Of a DNA stretch of 64,000 bases, positions 28,960 through 38,683 are shown one piece after another. Each line of letters begins with the position of its first letter. Position 1 is the first letter of the stretch. A model generated the notes under the pieces. It was given only the letters and a program-made list of their open reading frames with translations, did no database searches and was not told where the DNA came from. The translations under genes and the position numbers were made by a program. The DNA lies in NCBI RefSeq assembly GCF_001442625.1, contig NZ_LMZQ01000001.1:186001-250000 (forward strand). The letters run 5' to 3'. Source of the stretch: Pedobacter ginsenosidimutans. Its GTDB lineage: Bacteria > Bacteroidota > Bacteroidia > Sphingobacteriales > Sphingobacteriaceae.

Positions 28960-30348
28960 ATGATTTTTCAAAACATATTTGACAAAAGTTTAGCTCAGGC
29001 CAGCTACTTTATTGGCTGTCAGGCAAAAGGTGAGGCCATTGTGATAGACGCACAGCGGGACATAGATATTTATATAGATATAGCTAGTAAAAACAATCTA
29101 AGGATTACACACATTACCGAAACCCATATACATGCCGATTTTCTGTGCGGTTCTAGAGAACTTTCTGCGCGAACTGGAGCGCAAATATATCTTTCAGAAG
29201 AAGGTAGTAAAGGTTGGCTTTACGAATTTGCCCACATAGGATTAAAACACTCAGATAAGATTCATGTCGGAAATCTTTCCCTTGAAGTAATTCATACACC
29301 TGGACACACTCCTGAGAGTATCTCATTTCTTTTAACTGATCACCCAGCAACAGATAAGCCAGTTATGATATTCACGGGTGATTCTGTATTTGTTGGTGAT
29401 GTAGGTCGTCCTGATCTTCTGGAAAAATCAGTTGGTCTTGCTGGCACACAGGTAGAGGGTGCCAAAGATATGTACAGGTCAATTCAAAACTTCGCTAAAT
29501 TACCAGAATATCTTCAGATATGGCCAGGGCACGGTGCTGGCTCCTCCTGCGGAAAGTCTCTGGGTGCAGTTCCTTCTTCAACAATAGGTTATGAAAAAAT
29601 ACGTAATTGGGCATTTCAGTTTGAAAATGATGAACAGGGATTTGTTGATTATCTTTTAGAAGGTCAACCAGAGCCTCCTAAATATTTCGCGATGATGAAG
29701 CATCTAAATAAGGTAGCCCGTCCCCTACTTACTGAAGTTCCTAAACATCCAAAATTATCAAAGCTAGATTTCTTGCATGCTTATCATAATGGAATACGGA
29801 TAGTAGACACCCGAGACAAAGTTATTTTTGAACAGGGCTTTATCCCAGGAAGCATAAATATACAGGGAAACAAGTCATTTGCAACTTGGTGTGGATGGAT
29901 TTTAACTTTTCAGGAACAATTTATATTAATAGCCAGTGAGCATGAAATAGAAGATCTTACCCGAAAGCTTATGCGTATAGGTTTGGATAATATGTATGGT
30001 TATTTCTCAGGTGTGGAAGACTTAGATTTTAAATTAGAAACTGCAGATGTAATCGACATTGAAACTTTTAAACAACTAATAAAAAATGAGGATACGCAGA
30101 TAATTGATGTTCGAAATGCTTCTGAATATCAAGCAGGTCATATTAAAGGTGCAGAGAATATTTTCATAGGAACAATGAAGAACAACCTTGACAAAATCAG
30201 CAAAGCCAAACATGTGCTTATACATTGTCAAAGTGGCGATAGGGCCGCAATTGCTTATTCTATCTTAAAAGATGAAGGATTTGAGAAACTAAAAAATTTC
30301 TCGGGAGGAATAAACGAATGGATAAAAAACAATGAATTAGTTAAATAA
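28960..30348 (+). CDS. MBL-fold persulfide-dioxygenase-like protein with two rhodanese domains
   Basis: The 462-aa protein begins with a metallo-beta-lactamase domain of the ETHE1/BLH type (THIHADFLCGSRELS, HTPGHTPESISFL, FTGDSVFVGDVGRPDL, WPGHGAGSSCGKSLG). Two rhodanese domains follow (about 265-350 and 365-460). The first has lost its cysteine (ILIASEHEIED); the second keeps an active loop, HCQSGDRA with C423. Known relatives oxidise glutathione or low-molecular-weight persulfide to sulfite, with rhodanese handling the sulfane sulfur. It is 6 bp upstream of the peroxiredoxin gene. Confidence 0.93.
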   Translation: MIFQNIFDKSLAQASYFIGCQAKGEAIVIDAQRDIDIYIDIASKNNLRITHITETHIHADFLCGSRELSARTGAQIYLSEEGSKGWLYEFAHIGLKHSDKIHVGNLSLEVIHTPGHTPESISFLLTDHPATDKPVMIFTGDSVFVGDVGRPDLLEKSVGLAGTQVEGAKDMYRSIQNFAKLPEYLQIWPGHGAGSSCGKSLGAVPSSTIGYEKIRNWAFQFENDEQGFVDYLLEGQPEPPKYFAMMKHLNKVARPLLTEVPKHPKLSKLDFLHAYHNGIRIVDTRDKVIFEQGFIPGSINIQGNKSFATWCGWILTFQEQFILIASEHEIEDLTRKLMRIGLDNMYGYFSGVEDLDFKLETADVIDIETFKQLIKNEDTQIIDVRNASEYQAGHIKGAENIFIGTMKNNLDKISKAKHVLIHCQSGDRAAIAYSILKDEGFEKLKNFSGGINEWIKNNELVK

Positions 30349-30354
30349 ATTATA

Positions 30355-31008
30355 ATGGAAACACAAGAAACCAAAAATCTTATGCCTAGAATAGGCGAGA
30401 TCGCGCCTGACTTTACAGCCGTAACAACAATTGGAAATTTAAAATTCTCTGAGTTCAACAAAGGTAATTGGGTCATATTATTCTCCCATCCTGCAGATTT
30501 TACACCTGTCTGTACTACTGAAATGACTGGTTTTGCAAATGAAAGCAACTTCTTCTCTAAACATTCCACAAAATTAATGGGATTAAGTATTGATAGCATC
30601 CATTCACATATTGCCTGGGTGAATGCAGTACATGAGAAAACGGGGGTACTTTTTGAATTCCCAATCATAGCCGATTTAGATATGAAAGTAGCCAAACTTT
30701 ACGGAATGCTCCAGCCTGGTGAAAGCGAGACTGCTGCTGTACGTGCTGTTTTTATTATTGATCCGGAAGGGAAAATTCGACTTATCATGTATTATCCCCT
30801 AAATGTTGGCAGGAATATGGAAGAAATCAAACGTTCATTGCTTGCGCTTCAAACTTCTGATGACCATAAGGTTGCAATGCCGCTGAACTGGATCCCCGGA
30901 GAGCAGGTAATTGTTGCAGCACCAAAAACCCTGGAAGCACTCAAGGCACGAAAAGAAGATGACACCCTTGAAAAGACCGATTGGTATCTCGCTAAAAAGC
31001 AATTATAG
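30355..31008 (+). CDS. Prx6-type 1-Cys peroxiredoxin
   Basis: The 217-aa length and motif HPADFTPVCTTE (peroxidatic C53) mark the Prx6 subfamily, as does the C-terminal dimerisation part PLNWIPGEQVIVAAP. There is no obvious resolving Cys. It probably reduces hydroperoxides and possibly persulfides, using small thiols or other reductants. It is co-transcribed with the MBL-rhodanese gene (6-bp gap) and followed by a strong terminator. Confidence 0.95.
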   Translation: METQETKNLMPRIGEIAPDFTAVTTIGNLKFSEFNKGNWVILFSHPADFTPVCTTEMTGFANESNFFSKHSTKLMGLSIDSIHSHIAWVNAVHEKTGVLFEFPIIADLDMKVAKLYGMLQPGESETAAVRAVFIIDPEGKIRLIMYYPLNVGRNMEEIKRSLLALQTSDDHKVAMPLNWIPGEQVIVAAPKTLEALKARKEDDTLEKTDWYLAKKQL

Positions 31009-31017
31009 ATTTAAATT

Positions 31018-31057
31018 AAAAGAACGTGAAAATTTATCCTGATTTTCATGTTCTTTT
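31018..31057 (+). terminator. Rho-independent terminator after the peroxiredoxin gene
   Basis: A 16-bp stem (31018-31033 with 31042-31057, one G-T wobble) encloses an 8-nt loop and starts 9 bp after the stop. The descending arm ends in TTTT. It closes the sulfur island. Confidence 0.8.
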
Positions 31058-31265
31058 GAGAAAAAGTATTAAAAAACGAAATAGTTGATATAGCAATAAA
31101 AATAGTAAAGTGTTGTTATCTCGATTTTTACTCTGGATGAACCGCGGGCAGTTGAACCTATCTCGCCAAAAACAAAATTTATACAAGATGATTAAATAAC
31201 AAATTGTTATAAATTAAGCGAAACGAGGTCACTTAGATTGAGTTTTTATAAGTCTGAAAACTTTA

Positions 31266-32651
31266 TCAATTACCAGTGAGCTTCAATATCATTCCTTCTG
31301 CATTTTTGTTTGCAGGGTATTTTGCCAAAGCATTCTGATAACATTCGAGAGCCAAAGCATTCGCGTTTTTCTTCTGAAAGCATTCACCCATTATTTCATA
31401 GCCATAAGATAAATCCTGCGGTCGGGCTGGTAAAGAAACAGCTTCTTTTAGGACTGAGATTGCATCATCAAAGCGGCCCCTCCTCTGAAGATATTTAGCG
31501 ACGCTGATAAGATCGCCGATTTCGAAACTAAAATCAAAACGGTCCTGTCCTGAAATTTTCAACTCGTGGTAATAATCCATCCCTTTAGTAAAATCTGCCA
31601 GAATTTTATCCCTGATAGAGAGATAAAGTGATTTTTTTGGAACAGCAAAAGGCTTACCATTGATGATATTAACTATTGCAGTTTTTAAAGGCCAGACTTT
31701 CATTTGTTGGTTGTTGGTCATCATTACTACAGATACGCCATTTCTCCTATCGTGATAAAATGCAGCCTCATAATTGCTGTTTGAACCCTGATGCTGATGC
31801 CAAACCAGTGTGTCGGCAAGAAATTCAGCAGTTCCCAAACTACTCTCACCACCTGGGAAGTTATTACCCAACACTTTTACTGACTCTGGAGAAATAACTT
31901 TATTTGCATCCAAGGCAATAAACCATTTGTATAAATCTCTCACAGGTAAGCGTACCCATCCTTTGGTTTGTTGAGCATATTCGACATTTTTACCATCTTC
32001 ATCAAATGCTCTTGCCATATCCTTTGAAGCAATCGGATAATCTACGGCTGATTGGTTCATGTCCGCCAAGGGAAAGATATGATCTTCTAAAAAGGCAGCA
32101 TAACTCATACCACTTACTTTTTCAATAATATCTCGCTGCAAGGAAACGTTAATATGATTATAGATATAAAGGGTTCCTGGTGCGGCAACTATTTCTTTCA
32201 AATTCTTTAAACTTTTTAAGATTAAAGTATCTGTCGCGTCGAATTGAGGCCCAAGTACAGGTATTCCACTAGTATAATTGATAAGGTGTTTTATCTTAAT
32301 ATCCTTTGCCCATAAAGGCAGGTCTGGAAAATATTTCAATAACTCGTCATCTAAAGATAATTTACCATGTTCAGCGAGTAACATTATGGCTGCCCCATTA
32401 AATTCTTTACTTATTGACCCAATGTCGAATCGCATTTCTTTTTTTAGTGGTATCTTTTTTTCAGCATCAGCGAATCCGAAAGACTTTTCGTATATAACCT
32501 TTCCATGGTTGGCCACTAAAATATTTCCATTAAAAATCCCCCTTTGATGGGCAATGCTCATTAATGAATCAATCTGCAACTTTGCACTTCGCTGTGCTTT
32601 GGAGGTAAATGAAAACACCAAGACAATAAATAAAATCAAGTAAATCCTCAT
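31266..32651 (-). CDS. Exported serine hydrolase (class C beta-lactamase fold) with C-terminal TPR-like repeats
   Basis: After a signal peptide the 461-aa protein has the SxxK nucleophile motif (GSISKEF), LINYTSG and a YxN motif (YIYNHINVS), typical of class C beta-lactamase, D-aminopeptidase or esterase relatives. About 90 C-terminal residues form TPR-like helices (AKYLQRRGRFDDAISVLKEA, MGECFQKKNANALALECYQN). The substrate is unknown; peptide or ester hydrolysis in the periplasm is likely. It stands alone, and its promoter should lie in 32652-32940. Confidence 0.88.
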   Translation of the reverse strand: MRIYLILFIVLVFSFTSKAQRSAKLQIDSLMSIAHQRGIFNGNILVANHGKVIYEKSFGFADAEKKIPLKKEMRFDIGSISKEFNGAAIMLLAEHGKLSLDDELLKYFPDLPLWAKDIKIKHLINYTSGIPVLGPQFDATDTLILKSLKNLKEIVAAPGTLYIYNHINVSLQRDIIEKVSGMSYAAFLEDHIFPLADMNQSAVDYPIASKDMARAFDEDGKNVEYAQQTKGWVRLPVRDLYKWFIALDANKVISPESVKVLGNNFPGGESSLGTAEFLADTLVWHQHQGSNSNYEAAFYHDRRNGVSVVMMTNNQQMKVWPLKTAIVNIINGKPFAVPKKSLYLSIRDKILADFTKGMDYYHELKISGQDRFDFSFEIGDLISVAKYLQRRGRFDDAISVLKEAVSLPARPQDLSYGYEIMGECFQKKNANALALECYQNALAKYPANKNAEGMILKLTGN

Positions 32652-32940
32652 AGTTTTTTTTACTAAGACGTAGGATTTTTATATAAGTTGCACGAAGAAG
32701 AATAAATAAAAAATAAACGATAATGTATTTAAAATAGCTTGCATTATTCTCTAGATTCTTCAAAACCCAAATTTGGGATTATTATTTTTTGTACCGAATG
32801 AATTTTGTTTTCTCCCTCTAAAAGACGTTTGCAAACCTTGATAAAACTTCACGATAGACTGTATTAGCGATATAAATTTTTACGTAGTTCTTTCTGCCAT
32901 CCCCCAGGTTTTTCAACATTCTTCCTATGATTGTGGCACA
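32652..32940. other. Intergenic region
   Basis: No gene is supported in these 289 bp. It separates the serine hydrolase gene from the end of the four-gene operon at 32941-35902 on the same strand. Confidence 0.4.
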
Positions 32941-33267
32941 TCAAACTTCTTCCAAAGTAATACTGTCCTTGGCCGAACGGCATACAATATATTCCGAATC
33001 TTCCAGAAAAGTCTGCTGATAATGTCCAGCACCTGGACGACATGCACCAGCTGTACCAGGCTCCAGAATAAATTCGTCAATCTTCACTTTTCCACTAACT
33101 ATAAAAATATAGGAGCCTTCGGAATGCGAATGCGATTTGCTCGTTGTTCCCTTTTTTCCACGGACAACGGACATAATTACGCCAAAATCGCTAAATCTAG
33201 CGGTCTGTATTCCAATCTCTGATTCCATCCAGATAAAGTCTTCTGGTTTGATATGCTGATATTTCAT
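32941..33267 (-). CDS. Small cupin-domain protein
   Basis: The 108-aa protein is a single cupin: SHSHSEGSYIFIVSGKVKID supplies the first motif and GACRPGAGHYQQTFLEDSEY the second, with His residues suited to metal binding. It has no signal peptide. It is the last gene of a four-gene minus-strand operon and follows the Cys-rich peptide gene by 27 bp. Its job there is unknown; cupins of this size can be metal-dependent enzymes or sensors. Confidence 0.85.
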   Translation of the reverse strand: MKYQHIKPEDFIWMESEIGIQTARFSDFGVIMSVVRGKKGTTSKSHSHSEGSYIFIVSGKVKIDEFILEPGTAGACRPGAGHYQQTFLEDSEYIVCRSAKDSITLEEV

Positions 33268-33294
33268 ATATTTTCCTGTTTTTTTAGTTTACTT

Positions 33295-33546
33295 TTAACC
33301 AGGGTGGTTACATACCCACATGCAGCTTCCATTTGAACAAATCTGTTTCTGCGGAAATCCATGTGCGCAAATGTGCGTTCTAAAATCAAATTCTAGAGAG
33401 TTAGCACCTGTTTTGATATTTAATGACTCGACCTCAAAATCTTTAAGGCCTAGCTCCTGCAACTGCAGGTTCAATCCATCGATAAGTCTTCCGGACTCCA
33501 GCAGATCATTTATTTTCTTGTGCTTTGCTTTGGAAATTGTTTTCAT
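33295..33546 (-). CDS. 83-aa peptide with His/Cys-rich C-terminus, unknown function
   Basis: The N-terminal about 50 residues are charged and helical (KKINDLLESGRLIDGLNLQ). The last 26 hold four cysteines (C60, C70, C75, C79) and three histidines (H58, H62, H81). I do not recognise the family. The leader-plus-Cys-rich-core layout could be a RiPP-like precursor, or the C-terminus could bind a metal. It sits 11 bp after the lipoprotein gene and before the cupin gene, so it is clearly part of the operon. It lacks a signal peptide. Confidence 0.7.
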   Translation of the reverse strand: MKTISKAKHKKINDLLESGRLIDGLNLQLQELGLKDFEVESLNIKTGANSLEFDFRTHICAHGFPQKQICSNGSCMWVCNHPG

Positions 33547-33557
33547 AGGCTTCGTGT

Positions 33558-34286
33558 TTATTTATTAACAGTCAATAATAGAGAATCCCGAACTACGGTC
33601 TTTTTCCCCTTTGAATCCAAACAGACGGCTCTTATCTTGATTTCGGTTCCTATGGGATATGCTGGAGCCGAATAGATAGCAGAAACGGATGAACTGTCCG
33701 CAGTCTGGTTCTGCACTGCTCTGAAGCGGCCATTGGCGGCCAGTCCACTCAAGAGTACATCTTCAAATACTACGTTGAAACCAGAGGATACTGGCCTATT
33801 TTCACTGTTTTTGAGCAACCCTCGCAATTTAATTTCTGTAAGAAAATTTGATGATATCCCAAAACCAGAAGGCTCAATCTTCATTGAGAATGGCTCTGAC
33901 GGTACTGCTTCGATGTCTGTACTCAGTATATACTCGGAGTTTGGACTGTCAAATTCGGGAGATACGCTGACGGATATCATTCCTGGTTTTAGAGGAGAAC
34001 GTAGTAAAACCTTAGCAATGAGTACCCCATCATTGTATTCAGCCTTGACCAATGCTTTGTCCTGATTTCCGGGAATAAAATTACCCGAAGTGGTGGTGAA
34101 GACAACCGTTCTCCTGTCGGCGCTCGAGTTTGGGCTGAGCTGAACGGATATTTCAGACATGGAAAGCCCATCTGCGGAGAGCTTGGTTTTGCTGGCAGAT
34201 AGTGATACAAAGATCTCATCGATGCTGACCGTCTTCTTGCAGGAAATCAGCAGCATGAAGAATGCAGATATTATAAATATTTTCAT
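33558..34286 (-). CDS. Ig-like-domain lipoprotein of unknown function
   Basis: The 242-aa protein has a lipobox (LLISC) followed by two beta-sandwich modules resembling bacterial Ig-like (invasin/Big_1) domains: SASKTKLSADGLSMSEISVQ and, in the second half, SGLAANGRFRAVQNQTADS. Its ATG overlaps the stop of the preceding gene (TAATG at 34284-34288), so the two are translationally coupled. It is probably a surface or periplasmic partner of the 538-aa outer-membrane protein. Confidence 0.8.
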   Translation of the reverse strand: MKIFIISAFFMLLISCKKTVSIDEIFVSLSASKTKLSADGLSMSEISVQLSPNSSADRRTVVFTTTSGNFIPGNQDKALVKAEYNDGVLIAKVLLRSPLKPGMISVSVSPEFDSPNSEYILSTDIEAVPSEPFSMKIEPSGFGISSNFLTEIKLRGLLKNSENRPVSSGFNVVFEDVLLSGLAANGRFRAVQNQTADSSSVSAIYSAPAYPIGTEIKIRAVCLDSKGKKTVVRDSLLLTVNK

Positions 34287-35902
34287 TAGAACAGCTTTGA
34301 GGTTATGTCCTTGATACTTTGCAAAAGGTCTACATCAACCGATAGGGATGCATAGGCCCCAGGCACGACTATTTTTTCTGATATGGCTGGATTGAACGAA
34401 GCCCTACGCAAAAGTGAAAGGCCAACACTGGCTTTGAAAGCATTTGCGAATCTGTAGCCAGGACCTATGAGCAGTGACATGTTATTGTAAAGATTTGAGA
34501 AATTATCATCCTGCATCGCCCCGAGTGTGAGACCGAAATTTATACACAGCCGCTGGCCCAGGCTTGACCTGCTAGCAATACCATAATCTGGTCCATATCC
34601 GCCTGTACTATTCGTCCCATCAAACCTGCCCGGAAACGCTCTAGGAAATTTTGACCTTCTGGTGTTTTTGTCTATTGGCCTGAAATAAATGCTTATGCCG
34701 GTAAAAAGCTTTGGGATAAACTTGAACCTTGTATTGGTTCCCTGCGTACTCAGAAGACTAATACCGAGGTCGAGAAATAGAATGTTTCCCCCTTTTGATT
34801 TAAGGTCAGTTGCTACAGTACTTCCACCAATGTAGACTCCTTCCTGAAGTTCCCTGTTTTTTTCAATAGCTTCAGTGATTTTTTTTACGATCCCATCGAA
34901 TATGGTAATATTACGCTGGATATTACCCCTTAACTCCGAAACCTTATCCCTTAACACCTTAAGATCAACCTTGATCCCATTGATAGTTAAATACGAAGGA
35001 TGGTTGAGCATAACTCTATCCATCCTTTTTTGCATCGAATCGATAAAAAGGAAATTGTTCTCTAGGTTTTTAAGTACTTGTTCCGGATGATCCCTGGTTG
35101 TTGCCTTCCCAGGCTCCATAATTTCAGATAGCGAAAAAAGACCGTGTTGAAAATCTGCCATTTTGTTCTTTCTAAATAGCTCATAAAAGTACCCTCCGTC
35201 TTTAAAGTCAGAAACAGACTTTGAAGTGGAAATATCGATTGCCCTATATTCGACAAGATTCAGGATTCCAGAAGCAAAGAGGGGCTCGCTTCGTGCAGAA
35301 TTGTAATACGATTTCAACTTCTTGTTATAAAAGTCCACATAATCGGGGAAGGCAAGGCTAAAGTATGTTCGGTTGTTGTAAGGGGAAATTAAGCTCTTGT
35401 CCAGAAGAATGTATTCGTCAAACGCCTCTGAGTGGTTGCCCGAGGATAACTTAGAATTGACTTCCAGAAGTTTGTCTTTGCTGGCTTTCGTGAGAGCGTA
35501 TATAATGTTAATATCAAAATCCTTGTTCGGTTTCAGCGGAGGAAAATAGATACTCAGTGAGTCTGACCTTGACAAAAACAACAGATTCAAATCAACCACA
35601 GCCCTCGTTACGACCTGTCCGTTATAATCCTTAAAACTGCTTTCTACCAGATCACGATTGCCATCGTTAATTAATGCCTCGTAGACCTCTACCCTTTGCA
35701 CTGCTCCTTTGGGAAGCTTATCGATAAATAGCGTAAACGCGCGGTCGAATGGTATTGGTTTGTCTGTTAGCTGGGACGCCATATCGAATTTGATATATGC
35801 ATCAGAATGAAAAGGTGTCTGCGCCACCGCAAAAACGGGGAGCAAAAAAAAGAGAGTTGCTATCGCGTAAAAACCCCTTATAAGAAAATGTGAGCGTAAC
35901 AT
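34286..35902 (-). CDS. Outer-membrane protein of unknown function, first gene of a four-gene operon
   Basis: The 538-aa protein has a signal peptide (ending VFAVAQ), an N-terminal globular region (DAYIKFDMASQLTDKPIPF), a helical or coiled middle (about 285-350) and a C-terminal part of repeated amphipathic strands (NILFLDLGISLLSTQG, CINFGLTLGAMQDDNF, ASVGLSLLRRASF) that look like beta-barrel strands. I cannot name the family. It is translationally coupled to the Ig-like lipoprotein gene. The operon continues with the Cys-rich peptide and the cupin. Confidence 0.75.
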   Translation of the reverse strand: MLRSHFLIRGFYAIATLFFLLPVFAVAQTPFHSDAYIKFDMASQLTDKPIPFDRAFTLFIDKLPKGAVQRVEVYEALINDGNRDLVESSFKDYNGQVVTRAVVDLNLLFLSRSDSLSIYFPPLKPNKDFDINIIYALTKASKDKLLEVNSKLSSGNHSEAFDEYILLDKSLISPYNNRTYFSLAFPDYVDFYNKKLKSYYNSARSEPLFASGILNLVEYRAIDISTSKSVSDFKDGGYFYELFRKNKMADFQHGLFSLSEIMEPGKATTRDHPEQVLKNLENNFLFIDSMQKRMDRVMLNHPSYLTINGIKVDLKVLRDKVSELRGNIQRNITIFDGIVKKITEAIEKNRELQEGVYIGGSTVATDLKSKGGNILFLDLGISLLSTQGTNTRFKFIPKLFTGISIYFRPIDKNTRRSKFPRAFPGRFDGTNSTGGYGPDYGIASRSSLGQRLCINFGLTLGAMQDDNFSNLYNNMSLLIGPGYRFANAFKASVGLSLLRRASFNPAISEKIVVPGAYASLSVDVDLLQSIKDITSKLF

Positions 35903-36157
35903 AAATCTTAATTGTTTGGATAATGAAATTTAAGAAGATTTTTCAAATTATAAAATACTTAAAACTAAGTATTTACCAACGAAATGTGTCGCTACTGTCT
36001 AAATTAGAAATCGTCATTTTATATCTACATTAAAAAGGTTATACACCACTTATAAGGATCTGGTCATTTTTTTCAGGTGGTTATTGGACCTGTGATTTCA
36101 AATTAGAATTGAACTTAACAGTAAGACTTGTTCTTTCATATTTATACTTTAGATGAA

Positions 36158-38683
36158 TTAAAAATTAACATTAATGTTTTGACCTGTATAAACTATGCTC
36201 TTTGTTGACCCTTCATTTTCTTTTATGCCAATCCCAGCATTTTCACTAACGATAATAATCTTGTATTGTTGTTTTATAGCCATGTGTGCGTAGCTTCCAT
36301 TTCTGTTCCCAATAGTAAGTATTCTTGCTTTGTCATCCCAGGTTAGCTTTGTCGTTGAGAAATGTCCCTTTTCATAATTATAATTTTCTCCTTCATCCTG
36401 ATACAGTGTAAAATTTCCATCCTTTCCGGGGTATATCCGTATTTCAATTGGCGCATCAGGTTGTTCGTCTGAATATTGCTGGGCTGCAGCAAATGGTACA
36501 ATTGAACCAGCTTTCACAAAAACAGGAATTTTATCAATTGGCGCATCTGCATCGATTGTTATTCCGCCCCTAAATGTTTTCCCTGTCCAAAAGTCAAACC
36601 AGGTGTTATCTTTAGGTAAATAAACCTTTCTGGTTTTAGCCTGATCAACTGCTTTATTATTTGGCTCAAAATACATCGCCGAAGTCACCGGGCATGCCAT
36701 AAAAGCAGGGCCGAACATAAATTGATCTTTAATATCGTATACTAATTTATCCAATCTAAAATCAAAGATAAGGGGACGGGTCATTGTATAATCCTGATTG
36801 GAAACCATAGCTGCCAGCGAATAAGTGTAAGGTAAAAGCTTATATCTTAAATTAATCTGGGTGATAATACTCCTGTAAAAAGGGCTATCAAGGTCTCCAA
36901 ACTGCCAGGGTTCGCGGGCAAAATCAGTACCGTGGCTTCTCATCATTGGCAACCAGGTGGCAAATTGAAGGGTTCTGACGTAAAATTCCCTGTAACCATT
37001 GTCCAGCACGCCTTTATTAAAGTCACCTTTCCAAAACCATTGCGATTTTGATTTAACAAAAAATGCCCCGGCATCTATTGTCCAGTAAGGATTACCTGTA
37101 GCCATGTAATTCAGTCCAGAAGGTATCCATCTGGCGAAATCTGCCCATGTTGCTTTGGTATCGCCATTCCAGATGAATGTTCCATACCGGTGAATACCTG
37201 AAAAACCTGAACGTGTAAGGTTAAGCACTCTTTTCTGATCAGTTACCAAACGCTGGTTTTCATAAATTCCGCGTGCATGATTGAGCGAAAATAAATTTGC
37301 CCTTAAAGGACCAAGAAGTTCATTCAATCCTGCTGAATTAAGTTCATACCTCGCTTTTGGATTATTCGCGATACCATTCGCCTTATCATTCCAGTCACCA
37401 TCGACAGGCTCAGATGAATCACACCACCAGGCGTCCACACCTAATGAAAAAAGATTTTTATTAACGTAATCATCCCAATACATCTTCCTGGCTGCAGGAT
37501 TAAAAGCATCATATACGGATCTACCTAGTACAAATCCCTTTCTTCCCATTTCAGCAGACTCATTGCCTGCAACGTTTGGCCAAATCGACAACATGAATTT
37601 TGCATGTTTTTCATGCACCTTTTTAATCATTTCGCCCGGATTAGGATAAAATTTTTCATCAAATTTTTTATGACCCCATAAGCCATTTTTCCAGTAGTTC
37701 CAATCCTGGACAATCATATCCAATGGAATTTTAGAGGATCGGAAACGGGTGACAATACTGTCAATTTCTTTTGGATTGGTATAACGTTCTTTTGACTGTA
37801 TATAGCCAAATGCGTACTTGGGCGCTAAGGGCACTTTTCCTGTCAGGTAACGGTAATGACCAACGACCTCATCCATTTCAGGTCCGTACAAAAAATAGTA
37901 ATCCAATTCATTAACCGCATTCAGTTGGATGCTCTTATCTGGCTGCTCATCAGAAAACACCATTGTTGAACCAGCATCAAATAATAACCCATATCCTTTT
38001 GAGCTCATTAAAACAGGCACACTTTTCTTAAGATTATGCTGATAAAGGTATTGCGTTTTGCCCCTTAAATTCATATACCCTTCCTCATGAGATCCAAGCC
38101 CAAAGAGCGCCTCGTCAGATTGCCATTTAAAACGGCATATCATCTTCCAGGCGTTACCTATCACAGCTTTAGTTCCAACCTGGGCAATGACCAAATCACC
38201 ATTCGCTGTTTTTTCAATTTTATCCTTGCTATCATCAAAGCCAACTTTTTCAATATTAATTTTTTCTGATGAGCGTGGGTCAACTGGAGATTCCTGAAGA
38301 ATATTGGTTCCATTTTTTGAGAAATAACTTAGTGAACCTGTAGCTTTATTCAATCTGACACTTAAGGCGCGGGATGATAAGGAATAGTTTTTAGAATTTT
38401 GTGAAAACGTAGTAGCAACATTTGGATTTTTCTTTAGGATGCAGGCATCTGTTTCATTACTTTTGAATTCACCCAAAGGAGCATATTGTATGCGTACTAT
38501 TTCGGGACTTATAAAGATTACCCGAAGTTTTTGACGCTTACCAATAAACAATGCCCCTGAAGGTTCTTTTTTCACAATGAAAAAGTTTTGATTGTCTAAT
38601 TTTTTTCCTGCGCCACCTTGTCCGTTAGATTTTATTGAAAAAACAGATAAGATTAATATAAAAAATAGGATTTTTTTTGTCAT
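36158..38683 (-). CDS. GH31 family alpha-glycosidase (alpha-xylosidase/glucosidase type, exported)
   Basis: The 841-aa protein has a signal peptide, a galactose-mutarotase-like N-terminal domain, the GH31 (beta/alpha)8 barrel with IVQDWNYWKNGLWG and WWCDSSEP (nucleophile D422), and a C-terminal DUF5110 domain. The WWCDSSEP variant is common in alpha-xylosidases and related enzymes; substrate is not certain. It may remove alpha-xylosyl or alpha-glucosyl side chains from plant glycans and so fits the polysaccharide loci of the window. It is a single gene with 255 bp of AT-rich spacer before the outer-membrane operon. Confidence 0.93.
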   Translation of the reverse strand: MTKKILFFILILSVFSIKSNGQGGAGKKLDNQNFFIVKKEPSGALFIGKRQKLRVIFISPEIVRIQYAPLGEFKSNETDACILKKNPNVATTFSQNSKNYSLSSRALSVRLNKATGSLSYFSKNGTNILQESPVDPRSSEKINIEKVGFDDSKDKIEKTANGDLVIAQVGTKAVIGNAWKMICRFKWQSDEALFGLGSHEEGYMNLRGKTQYLYQHNLKKSVPVLMSSKGYGLLFDAGSTMVFSDEQPDKSIQLNAVNELDYYFLYGPEMDEVVGHYRYLTGKVPLAPKYAFGYIQSKERYTNPKEIDSIVTRFRSSKIPLDMIVQDWNYWKNGLWGHKKFDEKFYPNPGEMIKKVHEKHAKFMLSIWPNVAGNESAEMGRKGFVLGRSVYDAFNPAARKMYWDDYVNKNLFSLGVDAWWCDSSEPVDGDWNDKANGIANNPKARYELNSAGLNELLGPLRANLFSLNHARGIYENQRLVTDQKRVLNLTRSGFSGIHRYGTFIWNGDTKATWADFARWIPSGLNYMATGNPYWTIDAGAFFVKSKSQWFWKGDFNKGVLDNGYREFYVRTLQFATWLPMMRSHGTDFAREPWQFGDLDSPFYRSIITQINLRYKLLPYTYSLAAMVSNQDYTMTRPLIFDFRLDKLVYDIKDQFMFGPAFMACPVTSAMYFEPNNKAVDQAKTRKVYLPKDNTWFDFWTGKTFRGGITIDADAPIDKIPVFVKAGSIVPFAAAQQYSDEQPDAPIEIRIYPGKDGNFTLYQDEGENYNYEKGHFSTTKLTWDDKARILTIGNRNGSYAHMAIKQQYKIIIVSENAGIGIKENEGSTKSIVYTGQNINVNF

